DNA from: Quadrisphaera sp. RL12-1S
GTDB taxonomy: Bacteria; Actinomycetota; Actinomycetes; Actinomycetales; Quadrisphaeraceae
Direction of reading: 5' to 3'
DNA: 64,000 nt
Assembly: GCF_014270065.1 (NCBI RefSeq)
Contig: NZ_JACNME010000001.1
Coordinates: forward strand, 558,001-622,000
The position numbers and the translations under genes are program-made. Under the pieces are notes generated by a model, which ran no database searches, was not told the origin of the DNA, and saw only the letters and a list, made by a program, of their open reading frames with translations. Positions 7,924 through 18,163 of this stretch are shown here, one piece after another (the stretch's first letter is position 1; each line of letters opens with the position of its first letter).

Positions 7924-9702
7924 TCAGGTCAGGGAGAAGCGCGACTCGGCGAGGGCGTAGAGGCGGCGCCAGAAGAGGCGGTTGAGGCCCACCACGAAGA
8001 CGCTCATCACCGTGACGCCCACGAGGGTCTTGGCGAAGTCGCCGCTGGCCGTGGAGTCGGCGATGTAGGCGCCCAGCCCGGCGGCGTGCAGCGTGGTGCC
8101 GTGGTAGCTGACCACCTCCGAGACGATGGAGGCGTTCCAGGCGCCGCCGGCGGCGGTGATCCCGCCGGTGACCCAGGCGGCGAAGACCGCGGGTCCGTAC
8201 AGCGAGCGCCACCGCGCCACGAGGCCCAGCCGCATGCTCGTGGCCGCCTCCCGCAGGTCGTGCGGGATGGCCGAGGCCCCCGCGATGACGTTGAAGAGCA
8301 CGTACCACTGCGAGCCGAGGGCCATGAGGAGGATCCCGCCCCAGTCGAGGCTGACGCCCGTGCTGATGAGCGCGAGGGTCGCGAAGGGGAACAGGAAGTT
8401 GGCGGGGAAGCTGGCGAGCACCTGCACCACCGGCTGGGCGATGCGCGTGACCCGCGGGTCGAGCCCGATCCACACCCCGACCGGCACCCACACCGCGGTG
8501 CTGACCACGAGCAGCACGAGCACCCGCCCGAAGGTCAGCAGCCCCAGCCAGGCGGCCGTGCCGAACTCCCCCAGGCCGGTGTGCGCGCTGATGTAGCGCA
8601 GCACGGCCACCAGCCCCCAGGCCAGCAGCCCGAGGACGACGACGGCGAACGCGACGTCCCCGGCGCGGCGCCGCCCGGCGTGCACCTGCAGGCGGTGGTC
8701 GGCGAGGCCCAGCGGGCGGGTGGCACGGTCGAGCCCCTCCCCGAGGGGCCGCAGGAGCCGCGCGGTGGCGGCGGGGAGCACCGAGCGCCGCAGCAGCGAC
8801 AGCACGGCGCTGGTCTGCACCTGCGCGGACGCGCTGTCACCGGTGCGGAACCGCTCCGCCCAGGCGGTGAGCGGCCGCCAGAACAGCGTGTTGACGCCCA
8901 CCACCATGACCACCATGACGACGATCGCCAGCAGCAGCCTGTCGATCTGGCCGTTCGCGGAGGCGGCGGCCACGTAGGAGCCGATGCCGGGCAGCGCGTA
9001 GGTGTGGCCGTTGACGCTGATGACCTCCGAGGCCACGAGGAAGAACCACCCGCCGCCGAAGCTCATCATCCCGTTCCAGACCAGGGGGATGGTGCCGCCG
9101 GGCACGTCGAGCCGCCAGAAGCGCTGCCACCTGGTGAGGCGCAGCAGCCGGGCGGCCTCGTCGAGGTCGCGGGGCTGGGTGACCAGCGACTGGTAGAAGG
9201 CGAACGCCATGTTCCAGGCCTGGCTGGTGAAGATCGCGAAGATGCTGGCGCACTCCACGCCCAGCTCGGAGTGCGGGAACAGCGCCAGCCAGAAGGTGAT
9301 GGTCACCGACAGCAGGGCCAGCACGGGCACCGACTGCAGCACGTCGAGCACCGGCAGCAGCACCTTCTCCACGCGGCGCGACCGGGCGGCCGCGGTGGCG
9401 TAGACGAAGGTGAACAGCGTGGAGGCCGCGAGCGCCGCGAACATGCGCAGCAGGGACCGGGCGGCGTCGTAGGGGAGGTCCGCCGGGTCGGTGGAGACCG
9501 CGGCGGGGGCGCTGGCCCGGTCGAAGGGGGCGCTGATGCCGTGGGACAGGTCCACGAGCAGCCAGAGGGTCACCGCCAGTCCGACGAGGACGACGGCGTC
9601 CGCGGCCAGGTGGCTGCGGGCGCGCAGCGGCGCGCCGGTCGGGGTGTAGGTGGCCAGGCGCACCGAGGACGGGCGCAGGGAGGACGGACGCGCAGTGGGC
9701 AT
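7924..9702 (-). CDS. Fused two-domain ABC transporter permease
   Basis: A 592-residue membrane protein formed by two binding-protein-dependent permease domains in tandem (roughly residues 75-290 and 330-590). Each has about six helices and an EAA-type loop: DEAARLLRLTRWQRFWRLDVP in the first, and LREAATSMRLGLVARW in the second. The fusion means one polypeptide provides the whole channel for the ATPase encoded 43 bp downstream. Family members are usually annotated as nitrate/sulfonate-type anion importers, but many, like this one, lack a binding protein. The gene follows a leader with a small His-rich ORF and is divergent from an ArsR-type regulator. Confidence 0.85.
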   Translation of the reverse strand: MPTARPSSLRPSSVRLATYTPTGAPLRARSHLAADAVVLVGLAVTLWLLVDLSHGISAPFDRASAPAAVSTDPADLPYDAARSLLRMFAALAASTLFTFVYATAAARSRRVEKVLLPVLDVLQSVPVLALLSVTITFWLALFPHSELGVECASIFAIFTSQAWNMAFAFYQSLVTQPRDLDEAARLLRLTRWQRFWRLDVPGGTIPLVWNGMMSFGGGWFFLVASEVISVNGHTYALPGIGSYVAAASANGQIDRLLLAIVVMVVMVVGVNTLFWRPLTAWAERFRTGDSASAQVQTSAVLSLLRRSVLPAATARLLRPLGEGLDRATRPLGLADHRLQVHAGRRRAGDVAFAVVVLGLLAWGLVAVLRYISAHTGLGEFGTAAWLGLLTFGRVLVLLVVSTAVWVPVGVWIGLDPRVTRIAQPVVQVLASFPANFLFPFATLALISTGVSLDWGGILLMALGSQWYVLFNVIAGASAIPHDLREAATSMRLGLVARWRSLYGPAVFAAWVTGGITAAGGAWNASIVSEVVSYHGTTLHAAGLGAYIADSTASGDFAKTLVGVTVMSVFVVGLNRLFWRRLYALAESRFSLT

Positions 9703-9770
9703 GGCGGGGCTCCGCGGGCTGGGGCCGCTGTCCGCCGTGACAGCGCGGCCGAGCGGGGCTCGGCGGCCTG

Positions 9771-9830
9771 TCAGCGCGCGGTGGCGGCGTGGAGGTGGAG
9801 GGCGTGGTGACTGCTGCCGTCGGTACTCAT
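9771..9830 (-). CDS. 19-residue His-rich leader ORF
   Basis: A mini-ORF in the leader of the permease operon. ATG at 9830 is preceded by AGGAGGTG with 9-10 bases spacing, and the reading frame MSTDGSSHHALHLHAATAR ends in TGA 68 bp before the permease start. Four of 19 residues are His. The position and good ribosome site suggest a regulatory leader peptide (translation-coupled attenuation) rather than a functional enzyme. It lacks the terminal Cys seen in sulfur-linked actinobacterial leader peptides. This is inference from layout alone. Confidence 0.5.
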   Translation of the reverse strand: MSTDGSSHHALHLHAATAR

Positions 9831-9908
9831 CCGCGCCCCACCTCCTCGCGCCGGCGGCCGGGGCGGCGCTGGTCGGCGCTCCGGTCCTGGCGGGACGCTA
9901 GCAACACT

Positions 9909-9932
9909 CAAGCACTTGCGCAATCGTGCGAA
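9909..9932. promoter_or_regulatory. Probable ArsR/SmtB-type operator
   Basis: The stretch holds CAAGCACTTG (9909-9918, arms CAAG/CTTG) overlapping an imperfect dyad TTGCGCAATCGTGCGAA (9916-9932). It lies at or just before the start of the ArsR-type gene and upstream of the divergent permease operon. ArsR-family proteins normally bind such AT-containing dyads over their own promoters. Confidence 0.5.
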
Positions 9933-9949
9933 CCGGTGATGATGGGTCG

Positions 9950-10351
9950 GTGCTCCGCCCCGACGACGCCGACCGACGCGCCCCCGGCTCCACCGACGTC
10001 ACCGACGAGCAGCTCGAGGCGGCTGCGGCCACCTTCGACCTGCTCTCCACCCCCAGCAGGCTCCACCTCGTGTGGCTGCTCAGCGCCGGCGAGAGCGATG
10101 TGACCAGCCTCGCGGAGCGCACGGGCTCCACGGTCCCGGCGGCCAGCCAGCACCTGGCCAAGCTGCGCGCCGCGGGCGTGGTCAGCGCCCGCCGCGACGG
10201 CCGCCGCCAGCTGTACCGCATCGACGACCCGCACGTGGTGGCCATGACCGAGGAGGCGTTCCGCCACATCGCCCCCGACGGCACCATCGCCGTGGGGGTC
10301 GACGAGCGCCGTCCTCCGCGACGGCCCCGCTTCAGCACCACCGCCGGCTGA
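9950..10351 (+). CDS. ArsR/SmtB-family regulator with CzrA-like metal site
   Basis: A winged-helix regulator of about 133 residues (GTG at 9926, within the putative operator, is an alternative start). Helix-turn-helix: TSLAERTGSTVPAASQHLAKL; wing: ARRDGRRQLYRI. The final helix reads DDPHVVAMTEEAFRH, in which D-x-H followed 11 residues later by H matches three of the four alpha-5 zinc ligands of SmtB/CzrA sensors; the fourth position is P or D. It would repress DNA binding targets until metal binds. It is divergent from the ABC operon, which it probably controls. Metal sensing is inferred, not shown. Confidence 0.82.
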   Translation: MLRPDDADRRAPGSTDVTDEQLEAAAATFDLLSTPSRLHLVWLLSAGESDVTSLAERTGSTVPAASQHLAKLRAAGVVSARRDGRRQLYRIDDPHVVAMTEEAFRHIAPDGTIAVGVDERRPPRRPRFSTTAG

Positions 10352-10405
10352 CCCGCCGGCCGGTCCCTCGGTGGGACCGCCGGGCGGCGGGGCGGCCCCC
10401 GCGCG

Positions 10406-12979
10406 TCACATCCGCTGGAGGCCGTGCCCGGTGATGACGGCGGTGCCCTCCAGGTCGGAGGCCTCCAGGTCGACCGTGGCGAGGAGGCCCCAGTCGTGGT
10501 CGCCCGCGGGGTCGTCGACCACCTGGCGCACGTGCCACAGCCGCGCCTCGCGGTCGTGGGTGACCTGCAGCAGCGAGGGGGCGCGCGAGGCCGCCGACAC
10601 CCCGACGTCGTCGTGCTCGGCGTAGTAGTCGGCCACCGCCGCCTGCCAGGCGTCGAGGTCGAGCTCGGGGTCGAGCTGGGCGAGGTCCCACGCCCGGCGG
10701 CGCGCCAGGAGGTCCACCCGCTGCCACATCGCGTTGCGCACCTGCACGGTGAAGGCGCGGACGTTGGCGGTGATGCCCCGCAGGGCCGGCGGCGGGGGCG
10801 GCGCGCCGCCCTCCACGAGCGCCTCGGGGTGGGTGAGCGCCTCCCACTCGTCGAGCAGGCTCGAGTCCGTCTGGCGGACCACCTCGCCCAGCCACTCGAT
10901 GACGTCGTCCAGCCCCTCGCCGCGCCGGTCCTCCGGGACGGTCTGGCGCAGCGCCCGGTAGGCGTCGGACAGGTAGCGCAGCACCGCGCCCTCGGAGCGG
11001 GAGAGGTTGTAGCGGCGGACCAGGTCCCCGAAGGTCATCGCCTGCTCGAGCATCTCGCGCACCACCGACTTGGGGGACAGCGCGTCCTCCGGCAGCCACG
11101 GCGCGCTCTGGCGGTACTGCTCGAAGGCCGCGCCGAGCAGCTCCTCCAGCGGCTTGGGCCAGGTGACCTCCTCGAGCAGCTCCATCCGCTCCTCGTACTC
11201 GATCCCCTCGGCCTTCATGGCCGCCACCGCCTCCCCGCGGGCGGCGAACTGCTGGGCCAGGAGGATCGGGCGCGGGTCGTCGAGGGTCGCCTCCACCACG
11301 CTGACGACGTCGAGGGCCGGGGTCGGCGAGGTGGGGTCGAGCACGTCGAGCGCGGCCACCGCGAAGGTCGACAGCGGCTGGTTCAGGGCGAAGTCGGCCT
11401 GCAGGTCCACCGTGAGGCGCAGCGTGCGGCCGTCCTCGTCCGGCTCCGGGAGCTTCTCGACCACGCCGGCGGCCAGCAGCTCGCGCACGATCGCCACCGC
11501 CCGCTTCACCAGGCGGACCTGGGCGCCGCGGTCGGAGTGGTTCTCGCGCAGCAGCCGGCGGAACGCCGGCACGGTCGGCGCGGGCCTGGCGATGGTGTTG
11601 AGCACCATGGCGTGCGTCACGCGCATCTGGCTGGTCAGCGGCTCCGGGGCCGCGGCGACCAGCCGTTCGAAGGTGGGCTGGGCCCAGCTGACCTCGCCCT
11701 CCGGCGGCTTCTTCTTGACCACCTTGCGGCGCTTCTTGGGGTCGTCACCGGCCTTGGCCAGCGCGCGCTCGTTCTCGATGAGGTGGTCGGGGGCCTGCAC
11801 CACGCACGTGCCGGAGGTGTCGAACCCCGCCCGGCCGGCGCGCCCGGCGATCTGGTGGAACTCCCGCGCGCTCAGCAGGCGGGTGCGGCGCCCGTCGAAC
11901 TTGGTGAGGGAGGTGACGAGCACCGAGCGGATCGGCACGTTGATGCCCACGCCGAGGGTGTCGGTGCCGCAGATGACGGGCAGCAGCCCCTCCTGCGCGA
12001 GGGTCTCCACGAGGCGGCGGTACTTGGGCAGCATCCCCGCGTGGTGCACGCCGACGCCGTGGCGCACCAGCTTGGACAGCACCTGCCCGAAGCCCGCGGT
12101 GAAGCGGAAGCCGCCGAGCGCCTCGCCGATCCGCTCCCGGGCGCCCTTGTCGGCGACGGTCACGGAGAGCAACGCCTGCGCCCTCTCCAGGGCGGCGGCC
12201 TGGGTGGGGTGGACCACGTAGACCGGCGCCTCACGGGCCTCCAGCAGCTCCTCGAGCGTCTCGTGCACGGGCGTCATGGCCCAGCGGTGGTGCAGTGGCA
12301 CGGGGCGCTCGGCGCCGGCCACGAGGACGGCCTCGCGGCCGGTGCGGCGGCGCAGGTCCTCGGTGAAGCGCGAGGTGTCGCCGAGGGTCGCAGACATGAG
12401 GAGGAACTGCGCGCGGGTCAGCTCCAGCAGGGGCACCTGCCAGGCCCAGCCGCGGTCGCGGTCGGCGTAGTAGTGGAACTCGTCCATGACGACGAGTCCG
12501 ACGTCCAGGTCCGCGCCCTCGCGCAGGGCGCGGTTGGCGAGCACCTCGGCGGTGCAGCACACCACCGGCGCCGAGGCGTTGACGGCGCCGTCCCCGGTGA
12601 CCATGCCCACGTTCTGGGCTCCCAGCACCTCCACCAGCGCGAAGAACTTCTCGCTGACCAGCGCTTTGATGGGGGCGGTGTAGACCGAGCGGCGCCCGGA
12701 GGCCATGGCGGCGGCGTGGGCGCCGAGGGCCACCAACGACTTGCCGGACCCGGTGGGCGTGGCCAGCACCACGTGCGACCCGCTCACCACCTCGATGAGC
12801 GCCTCCTCCTGGGCGGGGTAGAGGGTCAGCCCGCGGCCGGTGGCCCACCCCTCGAAGGCCTCGAAGACGGCGTCCGGGTCTGCGGCCGCCTCACCGGTGG
12901 GCAGGCGGGAGGGCAGGTCGGGGCGTCGGTCCACCTCGAGGTCGGTCCCGCGGTCGGACGTGCGGGTGGGGTCTGGCAC
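10406..12979 (-). CDS. DEAD/DEAH-box helicase with DUF3516 domain
   Basis: A superfamily 2 helicase of about 857 residues. N-terminal RecA-like domain: Walker A ATPTGSGKS, motif II MDEFHYY (a DEFH variant) and motif III SATLGD. Second domain: motif VI HQIAGRAGRAGFD, typical of Ski2/Mtr4-like RNA helicases. The C-terminal half, about 400 residues, corresponds to DUF3516, an actinobacterial extension ending in GTAVITGHGLQRM. It likely remodels structured RNA or assists RNA decay. The GTG at 12979 is preferred because the preceding residues are low-complexity; an upstream GTG/ATG at 13024 is possible. It stands alone. Confidence 0.87.
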   Translation of the reverse strand: MPDPTRTSDRGTDLEVDRRPDLPSRLPTGEAAADPDAVFEAFEGWATGRGLTLYPAQEEALIEVVSGSHVVLATPTGSGKSLVALGAHAAAMASGRRSVYTAPIKALVSEKFFALVEVLGAQNVGMVTGDGAVNASAPVVCCTAEVLANRALREGADLDVGLVVMDEFHYYADRDRGWAWQVPLLELTRAQFLLMSATLGDTSRFTEDLRRRTGREAVLVAGAERPVPLHHRWAMTPVHETLEELLEAREAPVYVVHPTQAAALERAQALLSVTVADKGARERIGEALGGFRFTAGFGQVLSKLVRHGVGVHHAGMLPKYRRLVETLAQEGLLPVICGTDTLGVGINVPIRSVLVTSLTKFDGRRTRLLSAREFHQIAGRAGRAGFDTSGTCVVQAPDHLIENERALAKAGDDPKKRRKVVKKKPPEGEVSWAQPTFERLVAAAPEPLTSQMRVTHAMVLNTIARPAPTVPAFRRLLRENHSDRGAQVRLVKRAVAIVRELLAAGVVEKLPEPDEDGRTLRLTVDLQADFALNQPLSTFAVAALDVLDPTSPTPALDVVSVVEATLDDPRPILLAQQFAARGEAVAAMKAEGIEYEERMELLEEVTWPKPLEELLGAAFEQYRQSAPWLPEDALSPKSVVREMLEQAMTFGDLVRRYNLSRSEGAVLRYLSDAYRALRQTVPEDRRGEGLDDVIEWLGEVVRQTDSSLLDEWEALTHPEALVEGGAPPPPPALRGITANVRAFTVQVRNAMWQRVDLLARRRAWDLAQLDPELDLDAWQAAVADYYAEHDDVGVSAASRAPSLLQVTHDREARLWHVRQVVDDPAGDHDWGLLATVDLEASDLEGTAVITGHGLQRM

Positions 12980-13087
12980 GCCCTCGAGCGTCCCACGCCC
13001 GCGCGACCGGCCTCCCGGGCGCACGAGGTCGGTGGTGGACGTCCGAGCGGGTGTCGGGCACGATCTCCTCTGCGCTCAGGTGGCGGT

Positions 13088-13104
13088 GGTCACCTACTGT
13101 GACC
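13088..13104. promoter_or_regulatory. Dyad GGTCAC-N5-GTGACC before RsbW-like gene
   Basis: A perfect 6-bp dyad with a 5-bp spacer lies 63 bp upstream of the ATPase-domain gene and about 110 bp upstream of the divergent helicase. Its symmetry and place between divergent genes suit a repressor or activator site. No cognate protein can be named. Confidence 0.35.
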
Positions 13105-13166
13105 CCTGCTGACCGTCTGCTGGCGACTCCGCCCGGCTCCGGTCGACCGGCGAGGAGGATGGCCAG

Positions 13167-14072
13167 GTGGGGCTGGAGGCGTCGCACAGCGGCGGGACGG
13201 GGTGGCGCTCGGGCACCCGGTACCTGCCCGTGACGGCGTCCGTGCGCGAGGCCCGCCGCTTCGTGGAGGCCGAGCTGGCCGCCCACGGCCGGCCCGACCT
13301 CGCCGACGACGCCGGCCTGGTGCTCAGCGAGCTCGCCGCGAACGCCGTCCTGCACGCGCGCACGCCCTTCGAGGTGGTGGTCTCCGGGCAGGACCGCCAC
13401 CGCGTGCGCGTGGACGTGCTGGACGGCAGCCCCTCCCTGCCCCTGCTCGCCGCCGCCCTGCAGACGTCCATGACCGGCCGCGGCATGGTGCTGGTCGCGG
13501 CCCTGGCGTCCCGGTGGGGCAGCGAGCGGCTGGAGGACGGCAAGACCGTCTGGTTCGAGGTGGGCGGTGACGACGAGCGCAGCCACCCCGACGACCCCAG
13601 CGCCGAGGACCTGCTCGCCATGTGGGCCGACCTCGACACCGCCGTGACCGTCGTCGTCCCGGACCTGCCGGTGCAGGCGCTGCTGGCCGCCAAGGAGCAC
13701 CTGGACGACCTGGTGCGCGAGCTCCAGATCGTCATGCACGACCCGGCGGTCGTCGCGCGCGCCCAGCACGACGCCCCCGAGGAGGTGGTGCTGGCGCGCC
13801 GCCTCGACGCGGCCGTGCAGGCCTTCGAGCCGGCGCGGGTGCAAGTCCGCACGCAGGTGGTGCGCGCGGCCCGGGAGGGCGCGCAGACCGTCACCCTGGA
13901 GCTGGTGCTGGACCCGAGCGCCGGCCAGCACGCCCGCCGCTTCCTGGCGGCGGTCGAGGACGCGAACCGGCTGTCGCTCACCGGGGTGCTGCTGACCCGT
14001 GGCGACGAGCTGGGGCGCCACGCCGCCGTGCGGCGGCTCTACCTCGAAGAGGTCGTGCGCCAGCTCGGCTGA
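13167..14072 (+). CDS. RsbW-like ATP-binding regulator with C-terminal extension
   Basis: A 301-residue protein. The N-terminal about 130 residues form a GHKL/HATPase_c_2 fold: VLSELAANAVLHA (N-box) near residue 52, DGSPSLP and TGRGMVLV (G-box) near 110, as in anti-sigma kinases RsbW/SpoIIAB. The C-terminal about 160 residues are helical, rich in Arg and Asp, and not recognised. The GTG start is supported by GAGGAGGATGG upstream. It may phosphorylate or bind an anti-sigma antagonist and so tune a stress sigma factor. No partner is adjacent, so the target is unknown. Confidence 0.75.
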   Translation: MGLEASHSGGTGWRSGTRYLPVTASVREARRFVEAELAAHGRPDLADDAGLVLSELAANAVLHARTPFEVVVSGQDRHRVRVDVLDGSPSLPLLAAALQTSMTGRGMVLVAALASRWGSERLEDGKTVWFEVGGDDERSHPDDPSAEDLLAMWADLDTAVTVVVPDLPVQALLAAKEHLDDLVRELQIVMHDPAVVARAQHDAPEEVVLARRLDAAVQAFEPARVQVRTQVVRAAREGAQTVTLELVLDPSAGQHARRFLAAVEDANRLSLTGVLLTRGDELGRHAAVRRLYLEEVVRQLG

Positions 14073-14086
14073 GCGCTCGGCCGCTG

Positions 14087-14132
14087 CCGCCGTCGTCGTC
14101 CTGGTCGTGGGAGCCCAGGACGACGACGGCGG
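14087..14132. terminator. Bidirectional hairpin terminator
   Basis: The arms 14087-14104 and 14115-14132 are perfect 18-bp complements with a 10-base loop. The hairpin lies between the convergent RsbW-like gene (ends 14072) and trpB2 (ends 14145), so it can stop transcription from both sides. Confidence 0.75.
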
Positions 14133-14144
14133 GCGCCAGCCCGC

Positions 14145-15506
14145 TCAGCTGATGGTGGGCACCGCCGCGAGGGCCGTGCGCAGGTCCTCCTCGGACAGCC
14201 CCGAGTCGGTCATGGTGCCCCGGAGGTAGGACTCGTAGGCCGCGAGGTCGAGCAGGCCGTGGCCGCACAGCGCGGTGACGATGACCTTCTCCTCCCCGGT
14301 CTCCTTGCAGGCCAGCGCCTCCTGGATGGCGAGGGCGTGGGTCGGCTCGGGCGCCGGCACGATGCCCTCGGTGCGCGCGAACCGGACCGCGGCGTCGAAG
14401 CACGCGGTCTGGTCGACGCTGGTGGCCGTCATGAGGCCCAGCTCGTAGACGTGGCTGATGAGCGGTGCCATGCCGTGGTAGCGCAGGCCGCCGGCGTGGA
14501 TGGGGTCGGGCACGAAGTCGTGGCCGAGGGTGTGCATCTTCATCAGCGGGGTGAGCCCGGCGGTGTCGCCGAAGTCGTACCGGTACTCCCCGCGCGTGAG
14601 GCTCGGCGCGGAGGCGGGCTCCACGGCGCGGATCTCGGGGCTGATGCGGCCGGCCATCTTCTCCCGCAGGAACGGGAAGCAGAGCCCGCCGAAGTTGGAG
14701 CCGCCTCCGGTGCAGCCGATGACCAGGTCGACGTCGGTCTCCCCGGCCTTGGCCAGCTGCAGCAGCGCCTCCTCGCCGATGACGGTCTGGTGCAGCAGCA
14801 CGTGGTTGAGCACCGAGCCGAGGGCGTACTTGGTGTCCTCGCGCTGCGCGGCCACCTCCACCGCCTCGGAGATGGCGATGCCCAGGGAGCCCGTGTGGTC
14901 CGGGGGGAACGCGCGGCCGGCCTCGGTGAGGCGCGACGGCGAGCGGTGCACCGTGCCGCCGAAGGTCTCGATGAGGGTGCGGCGGTAGGGCTTGGCGTCG
15001 TAGGAGCCGCCCACCTGCCACACCTCGCACTCCAGGCCGAACAGCGAGCAGGCGAACGCCAGCGCGGTGCCCCACTGGCCCGCGCCGGTCTCCGTGGTCA
15101 GCTTCTTGACGCCGGCCTTGGCGTTGTAGAAGACCTGCGGGACGGCGGTGTTGGGCTTGTGCGAGCCGGCGGGGCTGACGCCCTCGTACTTGTAGTAGAT
15201 GCGGGCCGGGGTGCCGAGCGCCTTCTCGAGGGCGTGCGCGCGGTACAGCGGCGAGGGGCGCCAGAGGCGGTAGACCTCCTGGACCTCCTCGGGGATGTCG
15301 ATGTAGCGCTCGGTGCTGACCTCCTGCGCGATGAGGTCCATCGGGAAGAGGCCGGCCAGGTCCTCCGGGCCGATCGGCTGGTGCGTGCCCGGGTGCAGCG
15401 GCGGCGGGGGCGGCGCCGGAAGGTCGGGCACGATGTTGTACCAGCGGGTCGGCATCTCGGACTCGTCCAGCAGGAACTTGTGCTGCTTCACCGGTGAAGA
15501 GGCCAT
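14145..15506 (-). CDS. trpB2: TrpB2-type tryptophan synthase beta-like enzyme
   Basis: A 453-residue PLP enzyme of the long TrpB2 subgroup. The PLP lysine is Lys117 in SHKPN, the phosphate-binding loop is CTGGGSN near residue 246, and the active-site GAGQWG follows near 142. TrpB2 proteins condense indole with serine (or O-phosphoserine) to tryptophan but lack TrpA-interacting features, and often act as indole salvage enzymes. There is no trpA next to it, consistent with the stand-alone subgroup. The ATG at 15506 gives the usual length. It is divergent from argG, 54 bp apart. Confidence 0.88.
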   Translation of the reverse strand: MASSPVKQHKFLLDESEMPTRWYNIVPDLPAPPPPPLHPGTHQPIGPEDLAGLFPMDLIAQEVSTERYIDIPEEVQEVYRLWRPSPLYRAHALEKALGTPARIYYKYEGVSPAGSHKPNTAVPQVFYNAKAGVKKLTTETGAGQWGTALAFACSLFGLECEVWQVGGSYDAKPYRRTLIETFGGTVHRSPSRLTEAGRAFPPDHTGSLGIAISEAVEVAAQREDTKYALGSVLNHVLLHQTVIGEEALLQLAKAGETDVDLVIGCTGGGSNFGGLCFPFLREKMAGRISPEIRAVEPASAPSLTRGEYRYDFGDTAGLTPLMKMHTLGHDFVPDPIHAGGLRYHGMAPLISHVYELGLMTATSVDQTACFDAAVRFARTEGIVPAPEPTHALAIQEALACKETGEEKVIVTALCGHGLLDLAAYESYLRGTMTDSGLSEEDLRTALAAVPTIS

Positions 15507-15524
15507 GGTCGGGGAGCGTAGTGA

Positions 15525-16997
<1,473 letters not shown>

Positions 16998-17042
16998 CCC
17001 CCCACCCCGTCCGTGATCATGGACTTCCGAAGCACTTTTCGG

Positions 17043-17094
17043 CCGTGATCATGGGCTTCCCGAGCACCCCTGCTCGGGAAGCCCATGATCACGG
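17043..17094. terminator. 24-bp perfect hairpin with GTGATCATGG base
   Basis: The arms 17043-17066 and 17071-17094 are perfect 24-bp complements with a CCCC loop. A degenerate copy of one arm (CCGTGATCATGGACTTCC) lies at 17011-17028. The right arm includes the stop codon of the convergent WYL gene (17089-17091). The location between argG and the WYL gene suits a bidirectional terminator. The outer CCGTGATCATGG is shared with the hairpin at 18744. Confidence 0.75.
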
Positions 17095-18066
17095 TGGCGG
17101 ACGGGAGGCGGCGGCGAAGCGGGACGCCCAGGCGGCCAGGTGCTCGCGCAGGGCGGCCGGCTCGACGTCGCTGACCTCGCAGCGCGCGCGGGCGAGGGCG
17201 AAGGCGGCCCAGTCGAGGTCCTCGGCGCTCATGCGCAGGGTGGAGGTCGCCGAGTCACGTTCCTCCACGTGCGCCCAGCCGCCGAGCCGGGCGCGGGCCA
17301 CGTCGGCGCGCAGGTGCAGGACGGCGGTGACCTCGTGGAGACGGGGCGCCGCGGCGACGCTGCGCTCGACGACGGCGACCGCGTCCGGTCCGGGCAGCTC
17401 GCGCGGGCGGAACCGCCCGCCCTCGGGATGGGCGGCGGTGGCCCGGTCGACGCGCAGCGTGCGCCAGTCGCCGCGGCCCAGGTCCCACGCGAGCAGGTAC
17501 CAGCGCCGCCCCAGCCGGACCAGCGCGTGCGGCTTCACGCGCCGCCGCGTCTGCGCGCCGTCGGCGGCGGTGTAGTCCAGCTGCAGCCGCTCCGCGTCAC
17601 GGCACGCCTGCGCGAGCACCAGCAGCACGGCGGGGTCCGGCCCGCCGGTGGCGCCCCACGGGCCGCCGGCGGTCACGGCGCGCAGCGCCTCGACCCTGCG
17701 CCGCAGCCGCGGCGGCATCACCTGCACCACCTTCGTCAGGGCGCGCAGCGCCGGCTGGGCGCTGGCGTCGTCGTCGCCGGTGGCCGTGGCGGCACCCTGC
17801 AGCGCCAGCGCGAGGGCGACGGCCTCCTCGTCGTCGAGGGCCAGCGGCGGCAGCGACGCACCCGCGGCGAGCCGGTACCCGCCGTCCGGGCCGGACACCG
17901 CGTCGACCGGGTAGCCGAGCTCGCGCAGCCGCTCGACGTCGCGCCGCAGCGTGCGCGCCGAGACGCCGAGGCGCCCCGCCAGCTCGCCGCCGGGCCAGTG
18001 GGCGCGGGCCTGCATCAGCGACAGCAGCCGGAGCGTGCGCGAGGAGGTGTTGGCCACGTCGCCCAC
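17089..18066 (-). CDS. HTH-WYL transcriptional regulator (YafY/PafBC type)
   Basis: A 325-residue protein. N-terminal HTH_11-like domain (LAGRLGVSARTLRRDVERL, about residues 28-48) and a central WYL domain beginning LQLDYTAADG with the RRWYLLAWDLGRGDWRTLRVDR core near residues 200-222. WYL regulators sense nucleic acids or small ligands and repress or activate neighbouring genes. An alternative GTG three codons in is possible. It is divergent from a DinB/DUF664 gene 97 bp away, a common pairing that suggests it controls that gene. Confidence 0.88.
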   Translation of the reverse strand: MGDVANTSSRTLRLLSLMQARAHWPGGELAGRLGVSARTLRRDVERLRELGYPVDAVSGPDGGYRLAAGASLPPLALDDEEAVALALALQGAATATGDDDASAQPALRALTKVVQVMPPRLRRRVEALRAVTAGGPWGATGGPDPAVLLVLAQACRDAERLQLDYTAADGAQTRRRVKPHALVRLGRRWYLLAWDLGRGDWRTLRVDRATAAHPEGGRFRPRELPGPDAVAVVERSVAAAPRLHEVTAVLHLRADVARARLGGWAHVEERDSATSTLRMSAEDLDWAAFALARARCEVSDVEPAALREHLAAWASRFAAASRPPP

Positions 18067-18163
18067 TGTGTCGCAGATCGCGGTCAGGAAGTGGCCGCGA
18101 CCGCTCTAGCGTGGACTCCACCAGGGCGCGGAGACCCACGCCCGCCGTCCGCAGGAGGCACCC

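Noticed and set aside
10424-13102. 892-codon plus-strand open frame opposite the helicase
   Set aside because: Its composition (runs of Gly, His, Arg) and position exactly antisense to an intact DUF3516 helicase show it is a high-GC shadow frame.
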